A DNA stretch of 64,000 nucleotides from Burkholderiales bacterium RIFCSPLOWO2_02_FULL_57_36 (GTDB taxonomy: Bacteria > Pseudomonadota > Gammaproteobacteria > Burkholderiales > Burkholderiaceae_D), in assembly GCA_001770855.1 (NCBI GenBank), contig MESE01000012.1, positions 22,044-86,043 on the forward strand. The letters run 5' to 3'. Every line of letters starts with the position of its first letter. The first letter of the stretch is position 1. The translations under genes were made by a program, and so were the position numbers. Positions 32,158 through 42,583 of the stretch are shown here, in pieces. The notes beneath the pieces are model-generated. The model searched no databases. It was not told where the DNA came from and saw only the letters and a list, made by a program, of their open reading frames with translations.

Positions 32158-33437
32158 CAGCGCTCCTCCAGTTCCAGCAACAGCCAGATGGCTGCGAGCA
32201 TCGGCAGATTTTTCAGCAACGGGCCATAAGGATGCAGCCAGAATTCCGGCAGTCTCCAGGTGATCAGCGCGGTATAAAACAGGATGACTGCAAGTTGTGT
32301 CAGCCACAGCCAGCGCCGCTTGCGCAGAACAAGTATCGCAATACCGATAGCCAGGTCCAGCAGCGCGGCGCCGTAGAGCATGACCGGCGCCAGCATGCCG
32401 GCAATACCGACTCTGGCCAGCAATGCGTAACTCTCCTCAACCGGATACAACCCGAACGATACGATACCGGTCACGATCCAGACCAGCGCAATGCTTGTTC
32501 TCAGAAGCGGGAGCAGCCAGCCTAACTGGGCCTGCAGACGCACTGCGGGAGCGTCTGATTTTTTGATGAAGTTTTCGGCATGACGCGGTTCGTGCCCGAG
32601 CAGATTTTTGATTTGCGCAGCACTTGCCGTGTTGCCGCGCTCCAGCATTTGCAGCATTTCCGAATCGAGCAGGCTGCCGGGCAACATCGAGCCCGCTTGA
32701 GCTGCGATGCGTACCAGCGGCATTGGTACCGGGAGAAAATGCGCGCGCCCAAATCCCATTGCATCGCGCAATACCGAAAGGAAGGCCTGCAATGTCATCG
32801 GCTGAGGTCCGACGATGGCCATCCGCGTTCCCTTCTCCACGGTGCGGTCCAGCAAAGCAATGACGGCGTCGATCAGATCGTCGATATGCACCGGCTGTAT
32901 CATCTGGCTGCCATGGCCCGGCAGCGCAATGACCGGCAGGCTGGCCATCGTCGCAAACATACGGGCGCTGGCGCCAGCGTGTCCGTATACCAGTGACGGC
33001 TGTACGATGACCGAGCGCAGCGGCAGGCCGGCAAGGAAATCATCCGCTTCTTTTTTGCTCAGGTGGTAGCGGCTCCGCGCATGCTCATCGGCTCCCAGCG
33101 CGGAAATCTGCAGCACCAGCCGCACATCGGCTGCAGCACAAGCGGAAAACAATGCGCGCGGCGCGCGGCTGTGAATCGCGTCGAAAGTTTGCGCGCCGTA
33201 TTCGCGGATAATGCCTACCGTATTGATCACGACATCAATGCCGGCAAGGCGCGGCGCCCAGTCGGACGAATCGAAGTCCCGCGTGAAATCCGCGGCGACA
33301 TAACGGAATCGCGGATCGTCCGCCGAAGACGGATCACGTACCGCGCACACCACTTGATGCTGCGATTCAGCCAGCGCATCGGCCAGACGGTGTCCGATGA
33401 AACCGGTGGCACCGGTAAGCAAAACGACCAATTTCAC
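32157..33437 (-). CDS. NAD-dependent epimerase/dehydratase fused to DoxX-like membrane domain
   Basis: 426 residues from a GTG at 33437 with AGGAAAGG just upstream; the frame is open to 33482. Atypical SDR at 1-280 (VVLLTGATGFIGHRLADALA, the NAD site GATGFIG, then INTVGIIREYG and YHLSKKEAD in the active-site region). After about 300 come four hydrophobic segments of DoxX-like type (LLRTSIALVWIVTGIVSFG, MLYGAALLDLAIGIAILVL, LTQLAVILFYTALITW). So a cytosolic NAD enzyme is tethered in the inner membrane. This fusion is seen widely as 'NAD(P)H-binding, DoxX-like' proteins, often beside DUF2269 as here. Substrate unknown. Confidence 0.88.
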   Translation of the reverse strand: MKLVVLLTGATGFIGHRLADALAESQHQVVCAVRDPSSADDPRFRYVAADFTRDFDSSDWAPRLAGIDVVINTVGIIREYGAQTFDAIHSRAPRALFSACAAADVRLVLQISALGADEHARSRYHLSKKEADDFLAGLPLRSVIVQPSLVYGHAGASARMFATMASLPVIALPGHGSQMIQPVHIDDLIDAVIALLDRTVEKGTRMAIVGPQPMTLQAFLSVLRDAMGFGRAHFLPVPMPLVRIAAQAGSMLPGSLLDSEMLQMLERGNTASAAQIKNLLGHEPRHAENFIKKSDAPAVRLQAQLGWLLPLLRTSIALVWIVTGIVSFGLYPVEESYALLARVGIAGMLAPVMLYGAALLDLAIGIAILVLRKRRWLWLTQLAVILFYTALITWRLPEFWLHPYGPLLKNLPMLAAIWLLLELEER

Positions 33438-33589
33438 GTCCTTTCCTCGCAGCAGGGAACTGTATTCCGATTTGGAACTCATTTGTTCAATAGAGCTGTG
33501 ACACGCTTCGCCATCACGGATGATAACGCTTGTAAGGCCGACCGGCCGAGCGGAGCGTTCGGTTCATATCAAGCCGTTACGAGGAAAAC

Positions 33590-34081
33590 ATGAAAACATG
33601 GCCGGATGCGGTCCGTCACGGCGCGATATCCGGCAGCGTGGCAAGCATCCTGAGCACGGCAGTGCTAAGCAGACGCGGAATACAGGAGAACGGCACTCCC
33701 TATGCCCCTACCAATGCAATAAGCCATTGGATCTGGGGCGACCGTGCGGTGCGCCAGGATCACCCGAGCGCACGCTATACCCTGCCGGGCTATGCGATTC
33801 ACCATGCTTCCGCAACCTTATGGGCGGTCCTCTACGAAAAATGGTTTGGCGACAAAGCGGACGAAAAATCAATTATCCCGGCCGTGGCCGGTGGCGCCGC
33901 CGTTGCCGCACTCGCCTGCTTTGTGGACTACAAGGTGGCGCCCAGACGCTTGCATCCGGGATTTGAAATGCGCCTGTCGAGACCGTCCCTGTTCCTTTTC
34001 TATGGGACATTCGGCATTGCACTTGCCTTGCGCGGGCTAATTTCCGGACGGCACCGTGCCCGTCAAGACGACAGGGGCTAA
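33590..34081 (+). CDS. Small membrane protein of unknown function
   Basis: 163 residues with GAGGAAAAC before the ATG. Hydrophobic segments at about 8-28, 65-85 (YAIHHASATLWAVLYEKWFG), 95-115 and 130-150. Motifs that look conserved are SHWIWGD and the IHHASATLWAV stretch, with several His and Trp near a predicted membrane face. It resembles unnamed proteins of Burkholderiales and Rhizobiales with the same 'INA.SHWLWG' pattern; no function is known to me. Stands alone on the plus strand, divergent from the epimerase fusion. Confidence 0.7.
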   Translation: MKTWPDAVRHGAISGSVASILSTAVLSRRGIQENGTPYAPTNAISHWIWGDRAVRQDHPSARYTLPGYAIHHASATLWAVLYEKWFGDKADEKSIIPAVAGGAAVAALACFVDYKVAPRRLHPGFEMRLSRPSLFLFYGTFGIALALRGLISGRHRARQDDRG

Positions 34082-34108
34082 AGCTTATTCACCGCGCCAA
34101 ACAGCAAT

Positions 34109-36466
34109 TCATTTCACCGTACCGCGCAACCTCAAGGCATTCGTAATCACCGAAACCGAGCTCAAGCTCATCGCAAGCGCCGCAATCAGCGGCGACAACA
34201 ACTGCCCGGTGAACGGGTACAGCAGGCCCGCGGCGATGGGAATGCCCAGCGTGTTATAGGCGAAGGCAAAGCCCAGGTTCTGACGCATGTTCCGAACCGT
34301 GTCGACCGAAATGATCCGCGCCCGGGCAATCGCTCGCAAATCCCCTTTCACCAGTGTCAGATGAGCGCTGTTGATGGCGACATCGGTCCCGGTTCCCATT
34401 GCGATGCCGACATTCGACTTGGCCAGCGCCGGCGCATCATTGATGCCGTCGCCCGCCATGGCCACCATCTTGCCCTGTGCCTGAAAACGCTCCACCAGCA
34501 ACAACTTATCCTGCGGCTTGACCTCTCCGTAGACCTCATCGATGCCGAGCCTGGCCGCGACCGACTTGGCCGTGGTGACGCCATCTCCGGTCGCCATCAC
34601 CACCGTGAGGCCAGCAGCACGCAACGTCTCAAGCGCTTCCCGCGTGGTGGCCTTGACCGGGTCGGATACCGCAATCAGGCCGACAAGTTTTTCATCCGCC
34701 GCCAGGTACATGACCGAAGCGCCTTCGCTGCGCAAGGATTCCGCCTCGCTTGCCAGGATATGCCAATCGACTTTTTCATCTTCCATCAGCTTGGTATTTC
34801 CGAGCGCGATGCGATGACCGGAGACATTGCCGCGCACGCCGATACCGCTGGATGATTCAAAGGATTCCGGCTTGTGCAAAGCCATGCCGCGTTGACGGGC
34901 TTCGGCAACGATCGCCTGCGCGAGAGGATGCTCGCTTCCCTGATCGATGCTTGCCGCAGCCAGCAGCACGTCTTCTTCTGTGAAGCCCGGCGCCGCGACC
35001 ACGCGGTCGAATGCCGGCTTGCCTTCAGTCAAAGTGCCGGTCTTGTCCACGATCAACGTGTCGATCTTGCGCATTTGCTCGATCGCCGCGGCGTCGCGAA
35101 ACAGAATGCCCTGAGTTGCCGCGCGACCGGTGGCTGCCATGATCGACATCGGCGTCGCCAGCCCCAGCGCGCATGGACAGGCAATAATCAGCACCGACAC
35201 CGCGTTGAGCAAGCCGAATACCCAGCTCGGTTCCGGACCGAAAAAGCCCCAGCCCAGCAGCGTCAGGATCGCAATGCCCACCACGGTCACTACGAAATAG
35301 CCCGCCACGACATCCGCCAGCCGCTGCATCGGCGCACGGGAGCGTTGTGCCTGCGCCACCATTTGCACGATTTGCGACAACACGGTTTGCGAACCGACTT
35401 TTTCCGTTCTCATGACCAAGCTGCCGCTGGCATTGATGGTCGCGCCGATCACCTTGTCGCCCGGGCGCTTGGTGACGGGAACCGGTTCACCGGTCAGCAT
35501 CGATTCATCGATCGCACTTTCACCCTCCAGCACCACGCCATCGACCGGTACCTTTTCGCCGGGACGCACACGCAGCGTGTCGCCGATGTGGACATGGGTC
35601 AGCGGCACGTCTTCCTCGATGCCCTCGCTGTTGATGCGGCGTGCCGTCTTCGGTGCCAAGCCGAGCAGGGACTTGATTGCCGCCGACGTTTGCGAACGCG
35701 CCTTGAGTTCCAGAATCTGCCCGAGCATGGTCAGCGAAACAATCACCGCCGCCGCCTCGAAGTACACACCGACGCGCCCATGTTCCATGAACGTCGCAGG
35801 GAACATTCCCGGGGCAATGGTTGCCGCCACGCTGTAAAGATAGGCAGCGCCCACTCCCAGCCCGATCAGGGTCCACATGTTCGGACTGCGATTCCTGATC
35901 GACTGCACTCCGCGCTGGAAGAAAGGCCATCCGGCCCAGAGAACGACAGGCGTGCCGAACCCAAGTTCGATCCAGCTTTGATAAGGCAATATGCCGGGAA
36001 ACATGCGGTACCCGCCCATCGCCAGCACTGTCACGATCACCGTCAATGGCAAGGTCCACCAGAAGCGTCGACGGAAATCAACCAGTTCGGGATTTTCCTC
36101 GTCTTCGAGCGACGGCAGCATCGGCTCCAGCGTCATGCCGCAGATCGGGCAGTTTCCGGGTTTCGGCTGGCGGATCTCCGGATGCATCGGGCAAGTATAA
36201 ATCGTGCCCTCCTCGGCTCCGGCGACCGGCTTCGCTGCATCGTCGGCATGCAGATATGCCTGCGGATCGGCGCGGAACTTGTCCATGCAGCGCGCACTGC
36301 AAAAGAAATAATCAGCCCCGTCATGGGCGATTTTCTTTTGCGGATCGCTCGCGACCATCATGCCGCAAACCGGATCCTTGAATGGCTTGGCTTGAACGGT
36401 GCCGTGCTCTTCATGATGATGCGTTTCCGCGTTTGCGGTGGAATGATGATGCGTTTGATTGTTCAT
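34109..36466 (-). CDS. Copper-type P1B ATPase with N-terminal YHS and heavy-metal-binding domains
   Basis: 785 residues from the ATG at 36466. A His-rich start ([17 protein letters not shown]), then a YHS domain ([19 protein letters not shown]), then a [17 protein letters not shown] metal-binding domain in place of the usual GMTCxxC domain. ATPase core: TGEP actuator loop, CPC in [16 protein letters not shown] (the P1B-1 Cu+ type), [25 protein letters not shown], and in the last helices a YNTLGIP and MSLSSVSV pattern of Cu+ pumps. Exports Cu(I) or Ag(I) across the inner membrane. Preceded in the same direction by an ICMT-like gene and a DUF2933 gene, a trio often found together in metal-resistance islands. 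Confidence 0.93.
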   Translation of the reverse strand: MNNQTHHHSTANAETHHHEEHGTVQAKPFKDPVCGMMVASDPQKKIAHDGADYFFCSARCMDKFRADPQAYLHADDAAKPVAGAEEGTIYTCPMHPEIRQPKPGNCPICGMTLEPMLPSLEDEENPELVDFRRRFWWTLPLTVIVTVLAMGGYRMFPGILPYQSWIELGFGTPVVLWAGWPFFQRGVQSIRNRSPNMWTLIGLGVGAAYLYSVAATIAPGMFPATFMEHGRVGVYFEAAAVIVSLTMLGQILELKARSQTSAAIKSLLGLAPKTARRINSEGIEEDVPLTHVHIGDTLRVRPGEKVPVDGVVLEGESAIDESMLTGEPVPVTKRPGDKVIGATINASGSLVMRTEKVGSQTVLSQIVQMVAQAQRSRAPMQRLADVVAGYFVVTVVGIAILTLLGWGFFGPEPSWVFGLLNAVSVLIIACPCALGLATPMSIMAATGRAATQGILFRDAAAIEQMRKIDTLIVDKTGTLTEGKPAFDRVVAAPGFTEEDVLLAAASIDQGSEHPLAQAIVAEARQRGMALHKPESFESSSGIGVRGNVSGHRIALGNTKLMEDEKVDWHILASEAESLRSEGASVMYLAADEKLVGLIAVSDPVKATTREALETLRAAGLTVVMATGDGVTTAKSVAARLGIDEVYGEVKPQDKLLLVERFQAQGKMVAMAGDGINDAPALAKSNVGIAMGTGTDVAINSAHLTLVKGDLRAIARARIISVDTVRNMRQNLGFAFAYNTLGIPIAAGLLYPFTGQLLSPLIAALAMSLSSVSVITNALRLRGTVK

Positions 36467-36534
36467 GATTTGTCCCGAAGTGAGCTTTGGCCGAATCAAG
36501 GCGAGGTCAGACAAGAAAAACAGATCGAGCAGCC

Positions 36535-37188
36535 TTATGCAATCTTTCGCTCCTTGCGAAGGATTGGAATGAATCCCGGAGTCCGTTCCCGGTATTCCAG
36601 ATACTCGGAACCGAACTCTGCAATGGCATCCTGTTCTTCAGATCTGGCGAGCCGGATATACACATAGACCAGGATCGGGAACATGATCAAGGTAAGGATG
36701 GTCGGCCACTGCAGCAGGAAACCGAACATGATCAAAATGAAAGCGACGTACTGCGGATGCCGCATCCTTGCATACAGCCCTGTTGCAGCAAGCTGGCGGT
36801 GCCGCTGCGCCAGGTATAAAACGCGCCACGCGGAAGAAAGCATGATGAATCCGCCGAAGATAAAGATATTGCTCAAGATATGGAATGGACCAAAGTGCGG
36901 ATTGACTTTCCAGCCAAGCATGACCTCCAGCAAATGACCTGCATCGTGGGATAGGAAATCAATGCCGGGAAACTGGCGCGACAACCATGGGTACAGCAAA
37001 TAAATGGTCAGCGGAAACCCATACATCTCGGTGAACAAGGCAACGATAAAAGCGGCAAAGCTGCCGAATGAGCGCCAGTCGCGCGGACTCTTCGGCTTGG
37101 TAAAACTGAATGCAAAGAAAATGAAAATCGCGGAATTGATGATCACCAGCGACCACAGGCCATAGGCATTCTGGGACGTGTGCTCCAT
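36535..37188 (-). CDS. ICMT/NnrU-like membrane methyltransferase family protein
   Basis: 217 residues from the ATG at 37188, with GGAGGAG at -5. Six or so hydrophobic segments. The C-terminal half has the isoprenylcysteine carboxyl methyltransferase-like motif: [25 protein letters not shown], then [30 protein letters not shown], which forms the S-adenosylmethionine pocket in ICMT and PEMT families. Whether it methylates anything here is not known. Lies 2 bases after the DUF2933 gene and 68 before the copper ATPase, so probably one transcript. Confidence 0.85.
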   Translation of the reverse strand: MEHTSQNAYGLWSLVIINSAIFIFFAFSFTKPKSPRDWRSFGSFAAFIVALFTEMYGFPLTIYLLYPWLSRQFPGIDFLSHDAGHLLEVMLGWKVNPHFGPFHILSNIFIFGGFIMLSSAWRVLYLAQRHRQLAATGLYARMRHPQYVAFILIMFGFLLQWPTILTLIMFPILVYVYIRLARSEEQDAIAEFGSEYLEYRERTPGFIPILRKERKIA

Positions 37189-37190
37189 GA

Positions 37191-37442
37191 TCACTCCTCC
37201 CTGTCGGTTTTCTCGCTTTCGGTGGGGCCACGGTCATGCCCATGTCCGCGGTGCATGAATACATGCATCAACACACATGCCGCAAGGAGCAGGTAGGGCA
37301 GATATTCGATCACGTGCGCCTGATGCTCCATCCATAGAAAATAGCCGATGACCAGGAGGAAGCCGACCAGCACAATTTTCGATTTTTTCAGAGTTTTCCG
37401 CTCGCCGGCATTGATGTGATGCTCTTCATTCTTGTGATTCAT
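37191..37442 (-). CDS. DUF2933 small membrane protein
   Basis: 83 residues from the ATG at 37442 (GGAGCGGG upstream). Charged N-terminus (NHKNEEHHINAGERKTL), two hydrophobic segments (IVLVGFLLVIGYFLWMEHQAHV, LPYLLLAACVLMHVFMHRGHGH) and a His/charged tail. The H-rich ends and the pattern 'F...HR.H..' are typical for DUF2933, which is found almost only next to copper or silver ATPase and efflux genes. Possibly a metal-handling partner of the pump; not tested. First gene of the three-gene unit. Confidence 0.85.
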   Translation of the reverse strand: MNHKNEEHHINAGERKTLKKSKIVLVGFLLVIGYFLWMEHQAHVIEYLPYLLLAACVLMHVFMHRGHGHDRGPTESEKTDREE

Positions 37443-37785
37443 GACCCGCTCCAAATGGATGACATTCCAGTTCCTGCCCTGATTGCTACGGGCGGGGCGA
37501 TTATTAGCGACAAAGGTCGAAACCAAGCATGGTTCCGTTCAGCAAGTCCTCAACAAGAATTCACGACAGAACACTTAACCCCGTAGCAAGGATGACGAAA
37601 AAATCCTCCGACCATGCTAAGTGTCGAAACATAAAAAACAACTGATCTGCATCAAATTTCTAAAAGACGAACATATTCACAAAATCTTCCGTCAGGATTG
37701 TTTTCAGTGCGCAACGTTGTCACGCACTGAAAACGCTAGCCAACGGTTCCGAACAAACCTTTACTCGGCTTGCTCAACTCTTGAA
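37443..37785. other. Intergenic region with strong inverted repeat
   Basis: Between the RND operon end and the copper ATPase unit, both leftward. No gene. It must hold the promoter for the DUF2933-ICMT-ATPase unit; I see no clear MerR/CueR dyad (ACCTTCC...GGAAGGT). A 12-bp perfect hairpin at 37700-37734 is listed separately. Confidence 0.5.
37700..37734. terminator. 12-bp perfect inverted repeat, likely end of the RND operon
   Basis: GTTTTCAGTGCG and CGCACTGAAAAC separated by 11 bases. It begins about 50 bases past the stop of the last RND-operon gene. There is no U-tract directly after either arm except the TTTT inside the stem, so it may end or protect the transcript rather than be a classical terminator. 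A regulator site for the copper unit is the alternative. Confidence 0.45.
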
Positions 37786-38226
37786 TCAATGCTTTTGACC
37801 GCCCTGATTATGATTCGGTGCAAGCGGGGTAAACCGGGCTTGTTCTGGTTGTTTCCCTGGCAGCGTAATTGACACCACCGCCTTCAGGTTGGGGTTCAAT
37901 CCAAAATTGCCCGATCCTTTCATGAGGTTCTTTCCCATGGGCTTCAGTACGACGCTTGCTTTCGAAGCCGCGAGAATGGTTGCGGTTCCCGTCGCGCCCT
38001 TGGTATTGATTTCCTGGTTTCCGTGATCGGTGACGTACACCAGGACATCATTGGTGTTGCCCTTCCCGGTCGGCTTGATGACCAGTTCATAGTGATACAT
38101 CCCGGCCATCCTGAGTTGCCCGCCGTTAGGCGCCTTGATGGTATCGAGATATTCGTCGGCATGCGCCGCCGCCGCACCGGAAAATCCGATGGAAAAAGCC
38201 AGTACTGCCACTTTGAGTAACTTCAT
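37786..38226 (-). CDS. Secreted periplasmic protein of the metal efflux operon, unknown function
   Basis: 146 residues from the ATG at 38226, which has a strong GAAGGAGA site. Signal peptide KLLKVAVLAFSIGFSGAAAAHA, then a compact mature domain beginning DEYLDTIKAPNGGQLRMAGMYHYELVI with beta-strand-like alternation and a His near the C-terminus (NHNQGGQKH). The 'APNGGQ....G.YH.ELV' start is found in small proteins beside heavy-metal RND genes. Role unknown; it could bind metal or help the adaptor in the periplasm. Last gene of the operon, 97 bases after the pump gene. Confidence 0.75.
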   Translation of the reverse strand: MKLLKVAVLAFSIGFSGAAAAHADEYLDTIKAPNGGQLRMAGMYHYELVIKPTGKGNTNDVLVYVTDHGNQEINTKGATGTATILAASKASVVLKPMGKNLMKGSGNFGLNPNLKAVVSITLPGKQPEQARFTPLAPNHNQGGQKH

Positions 38227-38323
38227 GTGAATCTCCTTCAAGTTGCGTTGAGTTGATGTGCGCTTGCCGTGATCTTGAGTCGATCGGCAAGCAGGTCCGT
38301 ATTGCATCGAGATAAGCGCCAAG

Positions 38324-41300
38324 CTAATAACTCTCCTTTGTTTTCTGTTCCAACAGCCGATTCAACGGCTTCTGTCCCCAGAGCCAGAACATCACCGGTG
38401 TGATGATCGTGTCGAGAATGGTCGAGCTGATGAGTCCGCCGAAGATCACGACCGCCACCGGATGCAGGATTTCCTTGCCCGGTTCATCGCCCGCCAGGAT
38501 CAGCGGCACCAGCGCGAATGCCGCTACCAGCGCGGTCATCAACACCGGTGTCAGACGTTCCAGCGAACCGCGCACGATCATCGGTTTGCCGAAGCGCTCG
38601 CCTTCATGCATTGCGAGGTTGATGTAATGGCTGATCTTGAGAATGCCGTTGCGGGTGCTGATGCCGGCCAGGGTAATGAAGCCGATCAAGCTGGCCACCG
38701 AAAGCGTCAGTCCGGCGAGTTTCAGCGCGATCACGCTGCCGACCAGCGCCAGCGGAATATTCGCCATGATCATCAGTGACAAGGCAGTCGACTTGTAGCG
38801 GCTGTACAGCACCAGGAAGATCATGATCAACGAGATCGACGCCAGCATGCTGATCAGGCGCGTGGCCTGTTCCTGCGCCTGGAACTGTCCTTCGAGGCTG
38901 GTGAAATAGCCTTCCGGCATCGGCCTGGCCGCCAGCGCTCCACGAATCTTCTGAATGATCTCCGACATGTCGGACCCGTCGGTATTGGCGGAGATCACGA
39001 TGCGGCGCCGGCCGTTGTCGCGGGCGATCTGGTTCGGACCATCGGCTTCCGTCACATCGGCAACCAGCGAAAGTGGTATGCGTCCGTTCGGCGTTTCGAT
39101 CAATTGATTCGCCAATCCCTGCTGCAATCTTTCCCGGTCCGCCAGCCGCAGCACGATATCGAAGCGCCTGCTGCCTTCGATCACCTGCGCGACCTTGTCG
39201 CCCCCGACCAGACGCTCCAGTGCACCGGTGACATCGGCGGAATTGATACCGTAGCCGGCGATCTTGTCGTAATCGATTTGCACCTGCAGTTGCGGAATCA
39301 GAACCTGCTTTTCAATCTGCAGATCGGCCAACCCTTTGATGCCCTGCAACCGGTTCTTCAGGTCGGCGGCCAAGCCGCGAAGGGTGTCGAGATCATCGCC
39401 ATAGATTTTCAGCGCGATCTGGGCGCGCACGCCGGACAGCAAATGATCGAGACGGTGCGAAATCGGCTGCCCGATACTCACGTTGGCGGGAAGCGGTGCA
39501 AGCCGATCGCGGATCTCATGCATGATTGTTTCGCGGTCGCGCTTCGAACGTTTCAGATCGACGTCGATCTCGCTGTAATGCACCCCCTCCGCATGCTCGT
39601 CGAGTTCCGCGCGTCCGGTGCGGCGTCCGACCTTGGCAACTTCGGGCACCTGCATGATCAATTGCTCGGCCAGCGTACCAATCCGGTTTGATTCGGACAG
39701 GCTCGATCCGGGATTGAGCAAGACATTGATGGTCAGCGTGCCTTCATTGAACGCAGGCAGAAACGAGCGGGCAAAGAACGGAACGGTTGCCGCCGCGATG
39801 AGAATGGCAACAGCCGCACCCGCCAGCAGCGGCTTGGCATGATTGAACGACCAGCCGAGCAGTCGTGCGTCCCAGGCTTTCAACTTGGCGACGAGCTTGC
39901 TGTCGCCGTGCCTGAGCTGTTTCATTTTCGGCAGCAGGAAGTAGCACAGCACCGGCGTTACGGTCATCGAGATCAGCAAGCTGGCGAGGATCGAAACGAT
40001 ATAGGCAATCCCGAGCGGAACAAACAAGCGTCCTTCGATACCGGGCAATGCAAACAGCGGCACGAACACCAGCACCACGATCAAGGTCGCATAGACGATT
40101 CCCGATCGAACCTCGATCGATGCCTTCGCGATCACGCCCAGAACCGGCGCAGGTGTGGCAAGTTGCGCGTTCATCCGCAATCGCCGCAACACGTTTTCCA
40201 CGTCGACCACCGCATCGTCCACCAGTTCTCCGATCGCAATCGCGATGCCGCCCAGGGTCATGGTATTGATCGACAGGCCGAACGCCTTGAACACCAGCAC
40301 GCTGACGAGAATGGAAAGCGGAATCGCGGTGAGCGATATGAAGGTGGTGCGCAAGTTCGCCAGGAACAGGAACAGGATGACCGCAACCATGATCGCACCG
40401 TCACGCAATGCTTCCTCGACGTTGCTGACCGAGTTCTCGATGAAGTCGGCTTGCTTGAACAGGATTTCCGGCGTCTTCATTCCTGCAGGAAGTCCTTTTG
40501 CAAGCGAATCGAGCGCCGCTTCGATCTCACGCGTAAGCACAACGGTGTCGGCAGTCGGCTGCTTCTGCACCGACAGAATCACCGCCGGCTTGCCGTTCAC
40601 GCTGCCGTCACCACGCTTGAGGCCGGCGCCGAATCCGACTTCGGCCACTTGCTTAAGGTAAATCGGCTGGCCATTCCGGTTTCCGACCACCAGGTTTTGC
40701 AGATGTTCGATCTTCGTGGTGCGCGCGATATTGCGAATCAGGAATTCTTTCGCGGCGATTTCCGAAAAGCCGCCGCCGGTATTGCCGCCGAAATTCTTGA
40801 GCGCATTCTCGACATCGTCCAGTGCAATACCCAAATCGCGCATTTTGGCGCTGTCCGGCATCACACGGTACTGCCGCACCTCGCCGCCGATCGGTATGAC
40901 CTGGGCCACGCCGGGAATCGTCAGCAGGCGCGGACGCAGCACCCAGTCGGCAAATTCGCGTACCTGCATCGGTGTGGTTTGACTGCTGTCGATCGGCAAG
41001 CCGATCAGCATGATCTCGCCCATGATGGAACTGACCGGTCCCATCTGCGGCGCGATTCCTGCAGGCATCTGATCCCTGACCAGCGCCAATCGCTCCGCGA
41101 CTTGCTGGCGGTTTCGATAAATATCGGTGCCCCAGTCGAACTCGACGTACACCACCGACAAACCCACGCCGGACACCGAACGCACTCGCGTGACGCCCGG
41201 CATGCCGTTCATCGCCGTCTCCACCGGGAAAGTGACGAGCTGCTCCACTTCTTCCGGCGCAAGACCATCCGCCTCGGTCATCAAGGTAACCGTCGGTTTG

Positions 41301-41428
41301 TTCAGGTCCGGGAACACATCGACCGGCATTTGCTTGAGGGTCAGCACGCCGTAGACCATCAGCAGCAGCGCCACGCCCAGCACGATCAATCGCTGGCGCA
41401 GGCTGAAGTTAATAATGAAATTGAACAT
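38324..41428 (-). CDS. Heavy-metal RND efflux pump, CusA/CzcA family
   Basis: 1034 residues, 12 transmembrane segments in two repeats (TM1 near 10-30). In TM4 the proton-relay region reads [20 protein letters not shown], close to but not the same as the CzcA (DFGLIVDGAVVIVEN) or CusA forms. At the CusA Met-triad position in RIDMLSTG, this protein has RLDHLLSG, so Met is replaced by His, and the residue matching CusA M573 looks like Tyr. This speaks against strict Cu(I)/Ag(I) export and leaves the metal open. Pumps metal from periplasm or cytoplasm to the outside together with the adaptor and TolC-like channel coded upstream. Confidence 0.93.
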   Translation of the reverse strand: MFNFIINFSLRQRLIVLGVALLLMVYGVLTLKQMPVDVFPDLNKPTVTLMTEADGLAPEEVEQLVTFPVETAMNGMPGVTRVRSVSGVGLSVVYVEFDWGTDIYRNRQQVAERLALVRDQMPAGIAPQMGPVSSIMGEIMLIGLPIDSSQTTPMQVREFADWVLRPRLLTIPGVAQVIPIGGEVRQYRVMPDSAKMRDLGIALDDVENALKNFGGNTGGGFSEIAAKEFLIRNIARTTKIEHLQNLVVGNRNGQPIYLKQVAEVGFGAGLKRGDGSVNGKPAVILSVQKQPTADTVVLTREIEAALDSLAKGLPAGMKTPEILFKQADFIENSVSNVEEALRDGAIMVAVILFLFLANLRTTFISLTAIPLSILVSVLVFKAFGLSINTMTLGGIAIAIGELVDDAVVDVENVLRRLRMNAQLATPAPVLGVIAKASIEVRSGIVYATLIVVLVFVPLFALPGIEGRLFVPLGIAYIVSILASLLISMTVTPVLCYFLLPKMKQLRHGDSKLVAKLKAWDARLLGWSFNHAKPLLAGAAVAILIAAATVPFFARSFLPAFNEGTLTINVLLNPGSSLSESNRIGTLAEQLIMQVPEVAKVGRRTGRAELDEHAEGVHYSEIDVDLKRSKRDRETIMHEIRDRLAPLPANVSIGQPISHRLDHLLSGVRAQIALKIYGDDLDTLRGLAADLKNRLQGIKGLADLQIEKQVLIPQLQVQIDYDKIAGYGINSADVTGALERLVGGDKVAQVIEGSRRFDIVLRLADRERLQQGLANQLIETPNGRIPLSLVADVTEADGPNQIARDNGRRRIVISANTDGSDMSEIIQKIRGALAARPMPEGYFTSLEGQFQAQEQATRLISMLASISLIMIFLVLYSRYKSTALSLMIMANIPLALVGSVIALKLAGLTLSVASLIGFITLAGISTRNGILKISHYINLAMHEGERFGKPMIVRGSLERLTPVLMTALVAAFALVPLILAGDEPGKEILHPVAVVIFGGLISSTILDTIITPVMFWLWGQKPLNRLLEQKTKESY

Positions 41429-41437
41429 GGCGTCTTC

Positions 41438-42583
41438 CTAGCGAACCTGAGCCAGGGAAGACACGCCTTGCACCACAACGCGTTCGGCGCCGGCAAGCCC
41501 TTGCGTCACCACCGCGTTGCTGGCGTCCAGATTCCGCGTCTGTACCTTTTTGGGAACAAATCGCTCCGCCGTCGTGTGTATCCATACGACCTGGTCGCCG
41601 GATGCATCCTTCGAAACGGCGGTGCCTGGAACAACGACGCCGCGCTTTGCCTCCTTGAGCTGTACGAATACATTGACCGGTTGCCCAACCGCCAGCGCAG
41701 GAGAAGGCGGCGCAATCCGCAGCTGTATCTGCAATGCCTGTTCACGCAATTCCAGGCCGGTGCCAAGCAATGTCAAGTTAAGCTGGCCGCCGGTTTCGGT
41801 GCTGCCCGATACCTTCGCAATGTTGCCGATCAGGCGAGCGTCGTATCCCAGCGCTTCCACAATCAGCCGTTGCGGATCGACGATATCGAAAATCGCCTGC
41901 CTGGCTTCGACCACTTGCCCGGATACCACGCTGACTTTGCTGATGACGCCCGACACCGGCGCCGTCAGCGGCAAGCGATTGCCCAGTCCGCCGCTCAAAG
42001 CCGCCTTCTGCTGCTTCAACGCCTGCAACTCGGATTTGGCCGCGTCGATTTCCTTTTGCGGCACGGACCCTTCAAGCTGCTCGTAGCGCGAAACCCTGCG
42101 CTCGGCGAGCGACAACTGGCTGCCGATCTGTGCCAGTTGCACTTGCTGATTGCTTCTTTCGACGCTGCCGACCACCGGCTCCAGCCAGGCCAGTACCTGG
42201 CCCTTTTTGACGGATTGCCCGAGCGGCGGCAGGCCCGCCGCGCCGCTCACGATCCGGCCCACCTGGGTGGCCTGTACTTGTCCGCCCGAAGATGGATCGG
42301 CTTTGATGTGTCCTTTCAACCCGATAGTCTCGTTGACGTCGCCCAGGCTGGCCTTGGTGGTGCGAATGCCCAGCAGGTTCTGGCTGGCCTTGGGCATGAA
42401 GACGCCGCCATCCGACAGCCGGACTGGCGCTTCACTGCCGACTTGCGGTGGTGCGGCATTCTTTTCAACTGCAGCAGGCTTTTTGTCGTTGCTGTGATCT
42501 TCATCTCCATGAGCCATGCCGATTGCCGGAGTCAATGCGGCCATTGCGAAAGCCAGGGTGCAAATATATTTTGCTGTTTTCAT
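41438..42583 (-). CDS. RND efflux periplasmic adaptor (CusB/CzcB type)
   Basis: 381 residues. Signal peptide then a His/acid stretch (AHGDEDHSND) that could bind metal. Adaptor domains: ASLGDVNETIGLKGHIKADP (beta-barrel/membrane-proximal), a lipoyl half GQSVKKGQVLAWLEP, coiled hairpin with SLAERRVSRYEQL and EIDAAKSELQALKQQ, second lipoyl half APVSGVISKVSVVSGQVV, and a C-terminal domain with VVVPGTAVSKD. Joins the inner-membrane pump to the outer-membrane channel. ATG overlaps the previous gene by four bases; 9 bases before the pump gene. Confidence 0.92.
   Translation of the reverse strand: MKTAKYICTLAFAMAALTPAIGMAHGDEDHSNDKKPAAVEKNAAPPQVGSEAPVRLSDGGVFMPKASQNLLGIRTTKASLGDVNETIGLKGHIKADPSSGGQVQATQVGRIVSGAAGLPPLGQSVKKGQVLAWLEPVVGSVERSNQQVQLAQIGSQLSLAERRVSRYEQLEGSVPQKEIDAAKSELQALKQQKAALSGGLGNRLPLTAPVSGVISKVSVVSGQVVEARQAIFDIVDPQRLIVEALGYDARLIGNIAKVSGSTETGGQLNLTLLGTGLELREQALQIQLRIAPPSPALAVGQPVNVFVQLKEAKRGVVVPGTAVSKDASGDQVVWIHTTAERFVPKKVQTRNLDASNAVVTQGLAGAERVVVQGVSSLAQVR

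Noticed and set aside
34874..36667. 597-codon frame opposite the copper ATPase
   Set aside because: Antisense to all P-type ATPase motifs; no signal of its own.
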